64,000 nucleotides of DNA from Cricetulus griseus (GCF_003668045.3 NC_048603.1:9887904-9951903); one strand, 5' to 3'; positions 1 to 10,895 are shown, numbered from the stretch's first letter. The notes: generated from the letters alone by a model not told the origin. Numbers and translations are program-made.

Positions 1-863
1 TTTGCCTTTGGCAGACACAGTTCCATGCCTTACAAATGGTGTCTTCCTCCCCTCCAAATGGCAAAGGCGTAGTTTCTTCAAGTTTTTGTTCAATATATAG
101 ACAATAGGTAACACAAATTTCAGTTTCAGCTGCATGATAGTGTCCTAAGAGAGATATCTAGGTGCTTGGTGTCCCCAAGTAATGTGACCAAAGGTTAACA
201 TCAGTACAGACTTGATCTGAGGAACTATTTATTTGCTCCATAAGGCAGAGCTTTAGTCTAAGTATCCAGACTTTTTGTGAGATCTGGGTACCTGTCATTC
301 TTACTGATGCTGCTGTACAAGGGATGCTCATGATGCCATCTAAGAGGGTTCATCATTGAGACATCTCTAGACTTTAGGTGGGCCTCATCACGCTCAGAAG
401 CCATCTTACCAGTGTTGGTCAGCCCTCCGTAGTGTCACTTACAAAGGTGTAGGGTCCTCACTTCCAGCCCATACTGTGGTCAGTAGCATCCGGCACCATA
501 TAAAGGATGTAGATTGCTTTTCTGTGCAGCAAGGCAAAGCTGGCATCACTCTCAGCCAGCTTCTTCTTGCAGCATCAGCATCTCTACCTGACTTTTACAT
601 TGCGATGCCACCCACAGCCTTCTAGATCTATGGCCTGCTGGCTGCTAGAAACAGATGTCTAGGTTCCTTGTCACCAGCATCAACATATAAGAAGCACAGT
701 TCAGGGTTACTGATGTGATGGCTGGGACTTGCTGAGATTTCCAGGTTTCATCTCACAGTCACTGTCCATCCACCTTTCCCGTGCTCCCCCACCTCTCTGG
801 CATTATGACCCATTTTGCTTTAGATTTGTGCATAACATATTATCTATTTTCAGTTGTGTCACA
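1..863. other. Unassigned sequence with gene-like open stretches on the minus strand
   Basis: I recognise no SINE, L1 or LTR here. On the minus strand, about 270-400 reads open for some 50 codons (…ASERDEAHLKSRDVS… ending at a TAG), and about 480-560 contains another open stretch (…HRKAIYILYMVPDA…) in a different frame. Both are interrupted by stops. An old processed pseudogene or an unrecognised repeat is possible. The source protein is not recognised, so no function is given. Confidence 0.25.
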
Positions 864-876
864 AAACACTTATTCT

Positions 877-1026
877 GCCAGGCGGTGGTGGCGCATGCCT
901 TTAAGCCTTTAAGCACTCGGGAGGCAGAGGCAGGCATATCTCCGTGAGTTCAAGACCAGCCTGGTCTACAAGAGCTAGTTCCAGGAAAGCCTCCAAAGCC
1001 ACAGAGGAACCCTGACTTGGAAAAAG
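877..1026 (+). mobile_element. B1 SINE with exact target-site duplication
   Basis: A full-length 7SL-derived B1 in sense orientation. It starts GCCAGGCGGTGGTGGCGCAT, carries the 'GAGGCAGAGGCAGG' box and the 'CTACAAGAGCTAGTTCCAGG' segment, and ends in an A-rich tail. The 13-base duplication AAACACTTATTCT flanks it at 864-876 and 1027-1039. A small CTTTAAG duplication interrupts the usual 'CCTTTAATCCCAGC' stretch near 899-914. The intact duplication indicates L1-driven insertion and a moderately young age. Confidence 0.95.
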
Positions 1027-1039
1027 AAACACTTATTCT

Positions 1040-1311
1040 TTGACTGCTTAAATGAAAAGGTACCTGTGTGGCAAATTAAATCATCATAAGTACAAGGAGT
1101 AATTCCTTGAGCTACCTGCCTGTAGTCACCCCTGTGTTACATTGTCTCGTTACTATACCTTCATAAGAAGGTTTATGGTGATCATGTAAGCTCACAAACC
1201 TCATTACTTTTCAAGTTGTGTTGACTGTTTGTTTCCTTTATGATTTAAGGATGAGTTTTAAAATCATCCCCTTGTCTTTCTCCTTAACCCTCTCCCTCAC
1301 CTTCTGTCTGA
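1040..1311. other. Unique sequence, nothing recognised
   Basis: AT-rich DNA with no open frame or repeat signature I can support. Confidence 0.5.
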
Positions 1312-1372
1312 CTAAATCCCAGGTCCTCACACAAACTAGTAAAATGCTCTATCACTGAGATATGAGCCTATA
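1312..1372 (-). mobile_element. ID-type SINE fragment
   Basis: Read on the minus strand, this matches the tRNA-Ala-derived ID head: 'CTCAGTGGTAGAGC…GAGGACCTGGG' appears here as its complement (AAATCCCAGGTCCTCAC…TGCTCTATCACTGAG). It is short and diverged, with no clear tail or duplication. Confidence 0.55.
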
Positions 1373-3040
1373 ACAATGTCGATCTTCCTATTTTCTCTCA
1401 ATAATGTCTATTTACTTCTCCTTTAAAATGTTGACTTTTTTTAAAAAAAATAGTTGGAGGTAATTGTTTCTAAATTTGATTTTTCTGATGATTTTATATA
1501 TGGAAGTGTTTTCTTACTTCCATTTTCAGGTTGTTCATTGATGCCATTCTTTTTTATTATTTAAGTCTTCTGATTACTTTCTAGAACTTTCCAGAAAATC
1601 TCAATCTAGCTGGTTTTCCAGTTCACTACTTGCCTCAAATAAGATAAAACCTCACACAAGCAAAAGTGTTGGCTCCCTTTCTCTCTCTGAGTGTTATCAA
1701 GACCATTTTTAACCTTTTGTTCTTCATATCAAGAAAGTCGCTTGGTTTCATCAGCAACATTAGTTACTTGGTTTTTGACATTTTGGGGTCAGTAGTTTTT
1801 TTTGTTTTTTTTTTTAATCGGAAAATTGAGGATGACTTTTACTTCTTATATTATAAATTTGCATTATATTATACATATATTCTGTTAATCTGTATTAAAT
1901 TCGGCATCTCAATGGCGCTCTATTTTTTATTTACTTAGCAACTCTTTTTCCTCTCTGAGTGCTTGTTAGGAGGTTTGCATCTGAGTTATTTTGTCATACT
2001 TTTTATTGTTTTATTAAATAAAACCACTGCAAAATGTATTTTTTTACTTATAGATATACTTGTAAAATTTGAAGGACAAAAGTGATGAATATCCAAAAGG
2101 ACCATATGCTAAAAACATCAGCTGTAGACTAGTGAGGTCATTATTAATATAACTGGGGTGATGTTGGCCTTTTAAAATGGCTTATTTCACCTTCTAAAGT
2201 TTCAAACTTGCTCTCCCACTTAAACATTTAACAAACTGTCATAAGTTCACTATTTATTCTGGAATGAGGACTTCCAGGCTCATAGCTGCATCATGGGTGC
2301 ATTACGACTGTTCTCCAAAATCCACACACAGAGAGACAGATATTAAACCAGAATATTTAAATAAATGTTATTTCACTTCATCTCCGGACTTACTCATCTA
2401 GGTAAATTAATATTATGAAGCCATTAGGTTAACATCTCAGTACAGAATATCATAAATAATGCAGCACATTTTATTCTTGACCTAATTGTAAGTCTTCGAG
2501 TGTAGAATTCACATTGTTTAATAGTAATACTCCAACAGTACCCTACAAAGTATATTATACATTTAGTCAATTAAATGTACATTTCTCTCCTTCACTCAAC
2601 CTCACCAGGAAAATTTCTCCATGTTCCTTTATGAAAACCTGGAGACAAAAGATAAACACTTCCTTGATATTAAGACAAACATATAAAAATCAAAATTTTT
2701 CTTGTCATCTAGACTACGCTTATTTATTCAGTTTCCATATTGCACCAGGTGCTATGATAGATCCTAGGATATGGTTTAATATTACAACAGTGGTTTTTGT
2801 GCTCATGGATTGTTTCCTTGAGAGCTTATCAGCTGATAATAAAAGAGCAACTAACAGGGCAAAGCAGCAGAAAACAGTACCTACTTTAAGAGGATGGCTT
2901 GGAGTTAACATGGTTCCTCTCCTCCTTGTATTGTTTGACATATTTTTTTTGTTGTTATTGACAATATTTATTTGAACTTTTCTGTTACTTACAGAAAAAT
3001 AGCATGCATGCACTTTCCTCAGATTTACATGGTGGAAGCT
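1373..3040. other. AT-rich unique sequence, no feature recognised
   Basis: Open stretches such as 1666-1938 (+) and 2514-2975 (+) are low-complexity, rich in Phe, Leu and Ile, and show no domain or splice context. They are best read as chance frames in AT-rich DNA. Confidence 0.5.
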
Positions 3041-3055
3041 TTCTTTATAATTTCT

Positions 3056-3218
3056 TTTCTTTCTTTTTCTTTCTTTTTTTTTTTTTTTTTTTTTGTTGTT
3101 GTTGTTGTTTTCGAGACAGGGTTTCCCTGTGGCTTTGGAAGCTGCCCTGGAACTAGCTCTTGTAGACCAGGCTGGTCTCGAACTCACAGAGAAGCCACCA
3201 CTGCCCGGCTTCCCAGCA
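3056..3218 (-). mobile_element. B1 SINE with internal deletion
   Basis: An antisense B1 with a long T/GTT tail at 3072-3108, followed by 'CGAGACAGGGTTTCCCTG' and 'GAACTAGCTCTTGTAGACC'. About 47 bases are missing between 'AACTCACAGAGA' and 'CCACCACTGCCCGGC', which removes the part with the polymerase III B-box. The 15-base duplication TTCTTTATAATTTCT lies at 3041-3055 and 3219-3233. Confidence 0.92.
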
Positions 3219-3238
3219 TTCTTTATAATTTCTATATC

Positions 3239-3332
3239 TGTTTTATAAATGTGTTTATCTGTATCTATCTATTATCATCCATCTGCTTATCTTCTGTCAT
3301 CTACTCATCTGTCTGTCTGTCTGTCTGTCTTG
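3239..3332. repeat. (TCTA)n/(TCTG)n tetranucleotide repeat
   Basis: Imperfect TCTA and CATC units merge into five clean CTGT units near 3308-3330. It lies just downstream of the B1 duplication. Confidence 0.85.
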
Positions 3333-3885
3333 TGTACAATTTTTCTGTGTCTGTTGAGAGAGCACTCACCGGTTAGCCTGTGTTTCTCAAGTGAAAAGGT
3401 TCTTTTATGTGATTCCAGCACTGTTGTCAATGAGCGAAATTAATATTAATGTAAAATAATATTATGTAACATTCTGTAAATCACCACCCATTTTCCCTTT
3501 GGGACTGTCCTAACTAAGAATCTCCTGTAAAGCAGTTCTCTCATATTCAGGATTTCAAGATTCCACCTATACTTGGGCGTGGCATTTAGCCCCGCCCCGT
3601 TAAAGTGGGACATTTCCATAGAATGCAGCCCCACCCAGTCTTCTATTCTTTTTATGGAACAGCTCCAGTTTCCAGTTTGTCTGATGCTTAGGGTTTAAGT
3701 TATACAACCTCCTTCAGAAGCAGCGCTGGTCACACCATCTACCTGTGTTTTATGTTTCATAGCCACCGTTTCTGTCTCTCACACCTGCCCCTATCGAGTT
3801 GGTGATATTCTTTTGGGTCTCTTGGTGGCCACAGTGAACAGTTGCTCTACTTCGTTATTAGTGCTTTTCCTGTCATTACTGTTAG
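3333..3885. other. Unique sequence with a GC-box-like site
   Basis: No repeat or gene is recognised. A CCCCGCCCC motif at 3590-3598 sits in otherwise AT-rich DNA upstream of the CT-rich LTR. I cannot tell whether it is functional. Confidence 0.35.
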
Positions 3886-4244
3886 TATTCAGGCGTCTGT
3901 ACTACCCTGTCCTTGGGGTTCTGAAAGGACACGCCCTCAGCTGCAGACACTAAGAGCACCACCTGTGCCTGTTCACTGGGTTCCCTTTTAAAAGGTCCCT
4001 GCCCACCTCCCATCCTTCTCTCTCTTTCTTTATCTCCCTCTCTCTGTCTGTTCCCCCTTGTCTCTCTCTCCCTTTCTCTATCTGCCCCAACTTCTCTCTG
4101 CCTCTCATTCCTCTCTCCTGCTGCTCCTGTCTCTGGAGGCCAGTCTCCCCTATTCCCTTTCCCTTTTTAAAATCCTTTTCCTTTAATAAATTAAAAAAAA
4201 AAAAAAAACCTCTGCTTGAACTCTGTCAAATGGTGTCTTTCTCA
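3886..4244 (+). mobile_element. Solo LTR, CT-rich family (copy 1)
   Basis: About 360 bases that align along their length with 28481-28746. Both share 'TTCAGGC.TCTGTACT', 'CCTCAGCTGCAG', 'GAGCACCACCTGTGC', a TATA-like CCCTTTTAAAAGG, a long CT-rich tract, 'GCTCCTGTC.CTGGAGG' and 'CCTTT'. Copy 1 continues to a poly-A signal AATAAA at about 4184, an A16 run, and the LTR-like end TGTCTTTCTCA. The order TATA-like box, poly-A signal and CA end suggests an ERV LTR. The first two bases are TA instead of TG. No flanking duplication or internal ERV sequence is visible. The family is not assigned. Confidence 0.65.
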
Positions 4245-4252
4245 AGCTGCTT

Positions 4253-4283
<31 letters not shown>

Positions 4284-4295
4284 GTTTTTTTTTTA
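4245..4295. repeat. T-rich (TTTTG)n tract
   Basis: TTTTG units followed by a poly-T run, immediately after the LTR end. Confidence 0.75.
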
Positions 4296-4965
4296 TAATT
4301 ACAATAATTACTAATGAGCAGTTCAGGCAAGCAGCCTGAGTGCCCAGCAGTGGAATGCCCCATTTGTGGTTAGCATCCATGATATTTCTTTCCTGGTCCA
4401 GCCTTTCCTGGTCCAGTATGACAGTCACAAATTAATGATTTCTCCATCCGTCTATTTCTAACTCTTACTATTATCATGTATAATGCTGAAGACATTTGTT
4501 TTTCCAGTAATTCCAGTAAGTAGCCTTTACATACATTCAAAACAACCAGTTACAAGGAACATTTGCAGTTGCATTTTGAGATAAGCTTTGACAATAGAAA
4601 CTGCTTTACTAAAATTTACCTGCTGAGAATATCTTAGGAAGGCCAGCGTATCTCCCGTTTGAAAACAAAATACAGGAAAGTAGGAGGAAAATTTTCTCAC
4701 TTTACCAGTTACAGTTTATTGTTAAATAGAAACTTTTAAAGCACTTGCAGTGTTTCTGTGGAAGGGTACTAGACCTTGTGAGCACAATACGATGAGAGAA
4801 CTCCAAACAACAGTAATTCTAAACAAATGAGTAATCATCACATTAATTTATAGATTATTTCTTGATTGGTGACACCTCCTCCTCATTAAACATAATTGAT
4901 TATATGGATTAAAGAATTAATGATAAAGATTAAATGTTTTAAAAGTTTACAGATGAATTTTTATT
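4296..4965. other. Unique sequence, nothing recognised
   Basis: AT-rich DNA with no supported repeat or coding signal. The minus-strand frame at 4183-4428 runs through the poly-T tract and is not a gene. Confidence 0.45.
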
Positions 4966-5149
4966 TTTATTATTTATTTATTTATTTATTTATTATTTTT
5001 GTTTTTCAAGACAGGGTTTCCCTGTGTAGCTTTGGAGCCTATCCTGGCACTCGCTCTTGTAAACCACACTGGCCTCGAACTCACAGAGATCCGCTTGCCT
5101 CTGCCTCCTGAGTGCTGGGATTAAAGGCGCGCGCCACCAACGCCTGGCC
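4966..5149 (-). mobile_element. B1 SINE, mixed-type
   Basis: A full-length antisense B1 with an (ATTT)n tail, then 'CAAGACAGGGTTTCCCTG' and 'GTGCTGGGATTAAAGGC' up to 'CCAACGCCTGGC'. The middle reads GGCACTCGCTCTTGTAAACC, which joins the left half of one local B1 variant to the right half of another. The flanks CAGATGAAT and CAGATAAAT may be a decayed duplication. Confidence 0.92.
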
Positions 5150-5361
5150 CAGATAAATATTTAATAGGTCAATATTTTCAGGGATTTTGATGTAGAAAAA
5201 CAGAAGAGAAATGTTTAACTAGTTCTCACTTATTTCTGTCCATATTACACATTTCTGCTAAAGTCGTTTTCCAAAGGCATTTCAAAGATCCTTGGGATGA
5301 AAGACTATAGTTTGGGGAGAAAAATAATTCACACGTGTCACAAAGATCTCCATGGAGCCAG

Positions 5362-5393
<32 letters not shown>

Positions 5394-6184
5394 GCCTCCT
5401 TTCCTGCTCACTGTCTCTCCCTTAGTTTATCCCACACACCTGCCTAGAAAAGTACAGGGCTCTTGGGTTCTTGGTAGGTCCTGGATAAACACTTTTTTAG
5501 TGACTTAGTGAAAAAAAAAAAAAAACATAGGGAAATGAAATAAATGATTTGGGCAAGGCCTTCCAGCTACGGATTAAAACCGAACAAGCCTCTCCGACTT
5601 CATGCCAGTAGCTTTTCCACTCGCTCATGCCCGATGTGAAGTCTGTTCCCCCATATTCATGTCCCGGCCTTGGCCGGGCCGATCGTGTGTAAAGTCATAC
5701 CGTGCAGATGAGCCTGTCTCTGCTTGCTCAGTGTTCATGCTTATTCGCTAATGGATTGGTGCTTCTGGCCAGACGACTGCTTTCGTATTTCAAAGAAATG
5801 ATGTTTAAGTCCCCCCAGAATTCAGAATATCATGAGTCCTCACACCCTTCGAGTGAGTATAATTTGGAGCAAGGAAAAAGGGCTGGAGATAGCTTTGGAT
5901 GCCTGATAACATTAATGCTATTAGCTTCTGTTCCTCAGCATCCATAAGTCACGACAGTAAAGAACAAGCATACGGTTTTCAACCTGGACCCAAGCAAACA
6001 CACTGGAAAATTCCACAGCGGCAATGGCTCCCAAGAGAAGTGAATTACAAGCAACTTGATACAGTAGTCCTGATGGCAGCCATGCTAAAATCTCTTTTTG
6101 TGTTTAGATAGGTAGATGTTTTATGGAGCTTGTATTATTAGCTGTTATTTTCAGGGTAGATTAAATGTGAGAAATGTATCTATT
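5150..6184. other. Unique sequence with a short (TTTTG)n tract
   Basis: A (TTTTG)n tract lies at 5367-5394 and an A-run at 5511-5525. A locally CpG-containing stretch (CCTTGGCCGGGCCGATCGTG) sits near 5667-5686. No exon or repeat is supported. Confidence 0.4.
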
Positions 6185-6197
6185 TACTTTTCTTTTT

Positions 6198-6353
6198 ATT
6201 TTTTTGGTTTTTCGAGACAGGGTTTCTCTGTGTAGCTTTGGAGCCTATCCTGTCACTCACTCTGGAGACCAAGCTGTCCTGGAACTCACAGCAATCCACC
6301 TGCCTCTGTCTCCTGAGTGCTGGGATTAAAGGCGTGCGCCACCAACGCCCGGC
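6198..6353 (-). mobile_element. B1 SINE with target-site duplication
   Basis: A full-length antisense B1 of the 'CACTCACTCTGGAGACC' variant, ending CCAACGCCCGGC. The duplication TACTTTTCTTTTT is seen at 6185-6197 and again from 6354. Confidence 0.93.
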
Positions 6354-6354
6354 T

Positions 6355-6615
6355 ACTTTTCTTTTTTTAAAGACAGGTTTTTCTCCATACTCTCAGCTGT
6401 CCTCAAGCCTGAGATTCGTCCCAAACATCTCAAATACATTTTATAGACACGCAGTTGCCTGTCGTACTTCATTATATTATTTTGTATATTATTTGATTTT
6501 TACATATCACAATATCTGAGCTTTATTATGCATGTCTTTGGGGAATGTGAAGTTTTATGGAATATGTCCATATAGAATGTTCCCCATGAGATAAGCTGAA
6601 TGTCACATGCGACAG
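6355..6615. other. Unique sequence, nothing recognised
   Basis: No repeat family or coding region is supported. Confidence 0.4.
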
Positions 6616-6945
6616 TCATTTTTCCATTGCTGTGATAGAAAACTCTGACCCAGGGCAACTCAAGGCAGAGGAAGTTTATTTGGGTCCATGGTGCCAGAGG
6701 GAAAAGAGTCCTTGATGGTGGAACAAAGACATGGCAATGAAGCTATGAGCATGACAGCTGGGAAAGGAAGATGAGAGCTCACACTTTCAATCATGAGCAA
6801 GATGCAGAGAGCAAGGAAACCTGGGAGAGGCTTTAAGCTCAAAGCCCATCCCATCGGCAGGGAGATAATTCCTCCAGCAAGACCACACCTCCTAAACCTC
6901 CACAAACAGCACTGTCAACTGGAGACCAGGTACTCAAATTCTTGA
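6616..6945 (-). mobile_element. LTR-like rodent interspersed repeat, antisense
   Basis: The plus strand shows the familiar reverse form of a common rodent repeat: 'CATTGCTGTGATAGAAAACT', 'GTTTATTTGGG', 'TGATGGTGGAACAAAG', 'CCTCCAGCAAGACCACACCTC', 'AACTGGAGACCAGGTACTCAAATT'. In sense it would end with a poly-A-signal-like stretch and 'CACAGCAATGG', similar to MaLR LTR ends. The exact family is not assigned. Confidence 0.6.
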
Positions 6946-7007
6946 GATTATGGAAAACATTTCTCTTTTATGCCCCTACAATATGAATTTCCAACAGTTG
7001 TCGCCGT

Positions 7008-7165
7008 TATTATATATCCCTTAATTCTCACAACAAAATTACCAGAAAGGCATATTTTGTTCCTTTAAAATATGAGCAGCAAAGCCACAAAAAGTTCAGC
7101 AACTTATCCAAGATCATTTAACTGTACCGGTCAGATTTCATATTTGGGTCTGGTTTTGACTTCTC
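7008..7165 (+). mobile_element. MIR SINE
   Basis: The order matches the ancient mammalian MIR core: 'CCTTAATTCTCACAACAA', 'AAATATGAGCAGCAAAGCCACAAAAAG', 'CAACTTATCCAAGATCATTTAACTG', 'CAGATTTCATATTTGGGTCTG'. Divergence is high, as expected of this pre-rodent family. Confidence 0.65.
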
Positions 7166-7270
7166 GTGACCTAAAAAAATATTCTTTGTGGTTATGAATT
7201 TAGGTTATGTCAGAATGTATTTGTTAAATATATAGTAATTCCTTCAAATATATAGAAGCCCATATTAATA

Positions 7271-7505
7271 CACACTGCCCATGTTCTAGGCACCGATCAT
7301 GCATCAGAGACAGGTCCTAATCACACTGCAGGGTCCCCACAATCAGACCAAGCTACACAACTGACACCCACAGGCAGAGGGCCTCGTTCGTTCCCACGCA
7401 GGCTCCCTAGCTGTCTGTCCAGGGTCTGTGAGCTCCCATTAGCTCAGGTCAGCTGTTCCTGTGGGTCTCCCCATGTTGATCTTGATAGGGTATTCTAAGC
7501 TCCTG
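7271..7505 (-). mobile_element. L1 3'-UTR fragment, antisense
   Basis: This aligns with 35160-35330, the 3' UTR of a longer antisense L1: 'AGACCA.GC.ACACAACTGACACCC', 'GAGGGCCT', 'GTCTGTGAGCT.CCA', 'CATGTTGATCTTGA'. It is a scrap without its tail or ORF2. Confidence 0.6.
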
Positions 7506-8099
7506 TTTGTGGTGATGTGTTCAAGTGTCGGTGGAAGATGAATACAGTTTTGCCGAATAGCGGGAGACAAATCCAGTGTCCTCAGCCTACTCCTCCAAGA
7601 CGTGCCTTCCCCAGTGCTTTCTCAAGTCTGAAAGTGTAAGTCAAATTTTGGGTCAAATCTCCCATGCTTAGAAATACCAAAGCTCTGGCAACTGTCTCGC
7701 ATGCCTTGCTTTAGGACACTCTGGTTCGGACTTTCCGTGTTACGTCCGTCTTCTCTGTTTCACAGTGTCTCTCCCACTCCTGTCTTCGTCCATGCTTGTC
7801 ACTGGTGGCTCGTTTTCTTAGCTCTATTTCATTCTTTTCGGAAGCCTTCTGGATCTCCAGAGTCAGCACCTGCCTTCTCTCTTTGATTTGAATTCAGCGT
7901 ACAAAATGATGGGTCTCATTTTTGCATTTCCCAACAATCTTTGTCTTCTTTCCTGCTCTTTCCTCTTTTCCTCTCAAGTTGGGTTGCTCTGGTCATAGTG
8001 CTCGTTCAGTTTTCCCATCACATGCATTCTGTTAATACTATGTTAATACTCTGATCTCATCTCCACCTCTTTCTAGTTTCCTGATCTACACACTCCGGT
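7506..8099. other. Unique sequence, nothing recognised
   Basis: Pyrimidine-rich in part. The frame at 7701-7886 (+) has no recognisable domain and I do not call it a gene. Confidence 0.4.
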
Positions 8100-8154
8100 G
8101 CACATGCGCACACGAGTGTGTGTGTATATGTGTGTCCGCGTGCATGCGTGTGTG

Positions 8155-8205
<51 letters not shown>
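8100..8205. repeat. TG/CA microsatellite with palindromic centre
   Basis: Interrupted (TG)n joins through GCGCGC at 8156-8161 to a clean (CA)22 tract at 8161-8205. The switch from TG to CA makes a perfect palindrome with 11-base arms at 8148-8169. Frames through it are repeat artefacts. Confidence 0.95.
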
Positions 8206-8207
<2 letters not shown>

Positions 8208-8274
8208 AAAATCGAGATTCTACATAGGGGAGAAAACATTGCATTGCATTGCTTGAGACTGGTTTTTTTTTTGC

Positions 8275-9245
8275 TTAACAATATTATTTCATTTTATTAT
8301 GACGATTGAATAAAATCCCATTATGTTTACATCCCACATTTTCTACTGATGGACATCTATGTTGATTAAATTTCTTAGTTATTATCAACAGTATAAAATA
8401 AACATGGTTGCATATCTCTGGGGTGGGGGCTAGAGTCCTTTGGATATATACCTAGGGGTGATATAGCAGGCTCATTTGATAGTACTATTTTTAGTTTTTG
8501 TTTTCTTTTTTAAAATAACCTCTCTACTGATTTCCATAGTGACTTCATCAGTTTTTCATTGAGACCAGTAGTCTATAGAGTTCTTTTCTCTACATCTTGG
8601 CTAGCATTCCTGTCTTGATGCTAGCCATTCTGACCGGAGTGAAATGGAATCTCAAAGTGGTCTTAATTTACCTTTCTCTGACAACTAAGAACATTGAACA
8701 TTTCTTCAAGTACTATTAGCCCATGTGTGTTTTCTCTTTCAAGAGCTGCCTGTTTGATCCACTAGCTCACGGACTGGAAGAGTCAGGTGTTTGAGTGTAT
8801 TTAGTTTTACAATAGTTTATATCTTCTAGATCTTGCTCCCTGGTCTGATACATGGCTAGCAGAGACTTTCTCCTAGTATGTAAGTAGTTTCTAGTGTTTG
8901 TTTGCTCTGCTATGCAGAAGGTTTTTAATTTACATAATCCTGTCTGTCAGTTTTTGTGATGAGTTATTATTGGAGTAATCTTCAGAAAGTTCTTGCGTAT
9001 TCTTATACCTTGGAAAGGTCTTTGAGTTATTTTTGATTTCTGTTTTTTTCTGGGGTGAGAAATGGTCTCTTTATGTATTACGTGGCTATTAAATTTTCTC
9101 AGTTCCTTTTGTTGAAGAGGTTGCCTTTTCTCTCATGTGTGTTGACACTTTGCTTTTGGGAATAGTTAGGTAGGTGTCATTCTGTACTATTTTGAGTCTT
9201 CTGTTCTATTCCACTGATCTTACTGCTTGCTTTGTGCCAGCACCA
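8275..9245 (-). mobile_element. Ancient L1 fragment, antisense
   Basis: The plus strand has the complement of an old L1 3' ORF2 region and beyond: 'CATTTTCTACTGATGGACAT', 'GTTGCATATCTCTGGGG', 'GGATATATACCTAGG', 'CTACTGATTTCCATAGTG', 'TAGCCATTCTGACCGG', 'TCTGCTATGCAGAAGG'. It is heavily mutated with no open frame. The divergence suggests a family older than the rodent L1s elsewhere in the window. Confidence 0.75.
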
Positions 9246-10130
9246 TCAGCATTTCCGATGCTCAGTTAATTCACCTTGACCTCAATTTGTCTCCACGGTG
9301 GCATCTGCCATATACTCCATGGAGCTATTTATATCTTCCTCATCCTGGCTGGAGTGTCAGCTCTCCAAGAGCAGGGAATGTGGGTTCATGGTTTTATCCT
9401 AAGGCCTGCAAGGTGCTGCCTGGGAATAGTCGATGTTGACAAAGTTTTGCTAAATCCATGTGCTCAAGAATTTTGGATTCCGAAAGTAACTATGACATTT
9501 ATAAAGGAGTAAGAGCCTTTTCGAATACAGCTCTGAGAAAATGAACCAAAGGTAAATGGTTTAGTGGATGGCCTAGATGGATCAATCTTTGATTGCACAG
9601 CCTTTATGCTCTTGATAATTACAGCACTGAATTTTTCTAAAGGAGGTGGAGCATGGTGTTTCATAAAATAATCCACATCATATAGTTTCTTATCTCTGAA
9701 ATATATGCTTGCCTGTTGTACCCCTGTATTCACAGTAATTCAAATATGTATATTAGCCATATACTTACAATACATTCAAGAAACTACAGAGAGCTTCTTA
9801 CAGGAGACCGCGGAGTTTTTTCAAAGATTATTTTTTATTTTAACAGTGTAGATAAAGCATTGTCCATTCCAAGGACAGAGAGACAGAGACAGAGATACTC
9901 ACAGAGAGAAAGAGTGTGTGCCTTTGTCCTATTATAAACTGAGAAATGACTTCCTAAGAGGTTAAGGAAGTCCTAAGACAGCTAACTAACCAATGAAAGA
10001 GAAGACTGGACTTGAGAACAGGGCCGGGATTCAATGGGGAAGAGTGGAGAATTTTATACTTGCTACTTGCTAAAAGCCAGGAGTAGAATCAGACAGAAAC
10101 ATACTTTTGAAGTTGTTTTTCATTTACAGG
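9246..10130. other. Unique sequence, nothing recognised
   Basis: A short (GACAGA)n-like tract lies near 9873-9920. Overlapping frames at 9227-9512 have no domain support. Confidence 0.4.
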
Positions 10131-10500
10131 ATTTCAATTAACTTATTTTCTGCCTGTACTTCAGCCGGTAAGAACAATTATATTAAAGAAATGTAGCCTG
10201 GAATCAGGGACGACTTATTTATCAGCTTTGCTTATCGTCGTCTAAGTTCGGTCCTCCAATGTTTGAAAAGCTTGGATGCCTTAACATGATGTTTGCCAAA
10301 GTGGGGTCTATAATGAGCAGCCAAATTCTCTGTATTTCAGGCACTTTCTTTAAGCTGCCTTTGAAGGAGACTGTCAAGTGTCGCATGCTGTTTGTCAGTT
10401 AACACTCGGGGAGTGAAATTCACAAAGGGCACTTTGTGTACCTTCACAACAAGGATATCTTTGCCAACACTTCAGAGCTATTTTGAGTTTGGGAGTTGTA
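10131..10500. other. Non-repetitive block, candidate conserved non-coding DNA
   Basis: No repeat signature is visible, the base composition is balanced and several CpGs survive (GACGACTTATT, CTTATCGTCGTC, GTCGCATGC, CTCGGGG). Unmethylated or selected DNA keeps CpGs, but this is only a weak hint and conservation cannot be tested here. Confidence 0.2.
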
Positions 10501-10759
10501 AGTATCTCAGTCTTTTTTGGGGGTGATAGTAGCTGACCCAGGATGCCTGGGTTTTAAGTGAGTTTGTACTTTCAAGACCTTTTGTCATTTGGTGTGCTTT
10601 CAATACTAAGCCTTCTTTTTATGTGGCTATCTTCATCTGATGAGCCATAATAATGTCTTTATTTATAATTGTCAGGGTCAATAATACAATTGGTGTAATA
10701 ACGATGATTAAAAACATCATGTATTGATTGTTTTTTTTTAATTATACAGTATTGGGAAC

Positions 10760-10895
10760 CTGGAAGTTGGGCCTGCTATTCCTTGTGTTTAGGATGAAAG
10801 CACTGAGACTCGAGAAGTTAAGTAAAATACCTAAGAAACAGAGCCCAAGTGGATTTGCATTGGAAATCGCTTGAGTTCCGGGCTCTTGATTTGTT
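10760..10895 (+). mobile_element. MIR SINE
   Basis: It matches the MIR core in order: 'GGATGAAAGCACTGAGACTCGAGAAGTTAAGT', followed by 'CAGAGCCCAAGTGGATTTGCATTGGAAATC', the decayed form of the 'AGAGCTGGGATTTGAACCC' segment. Confidence 0.65.

Noticed and set aside
2514..3376. Overlapping frames of 134-155 residues on both strands
   Set aside because: They run through AT-rich DNA and the B1 at 3056-3218, lack motifs, and overlap on opposite strands.
5640..5700. CpG-island promoter
   Set aside because: Only a few CpGs over some 60 bases; far too short and sparse.
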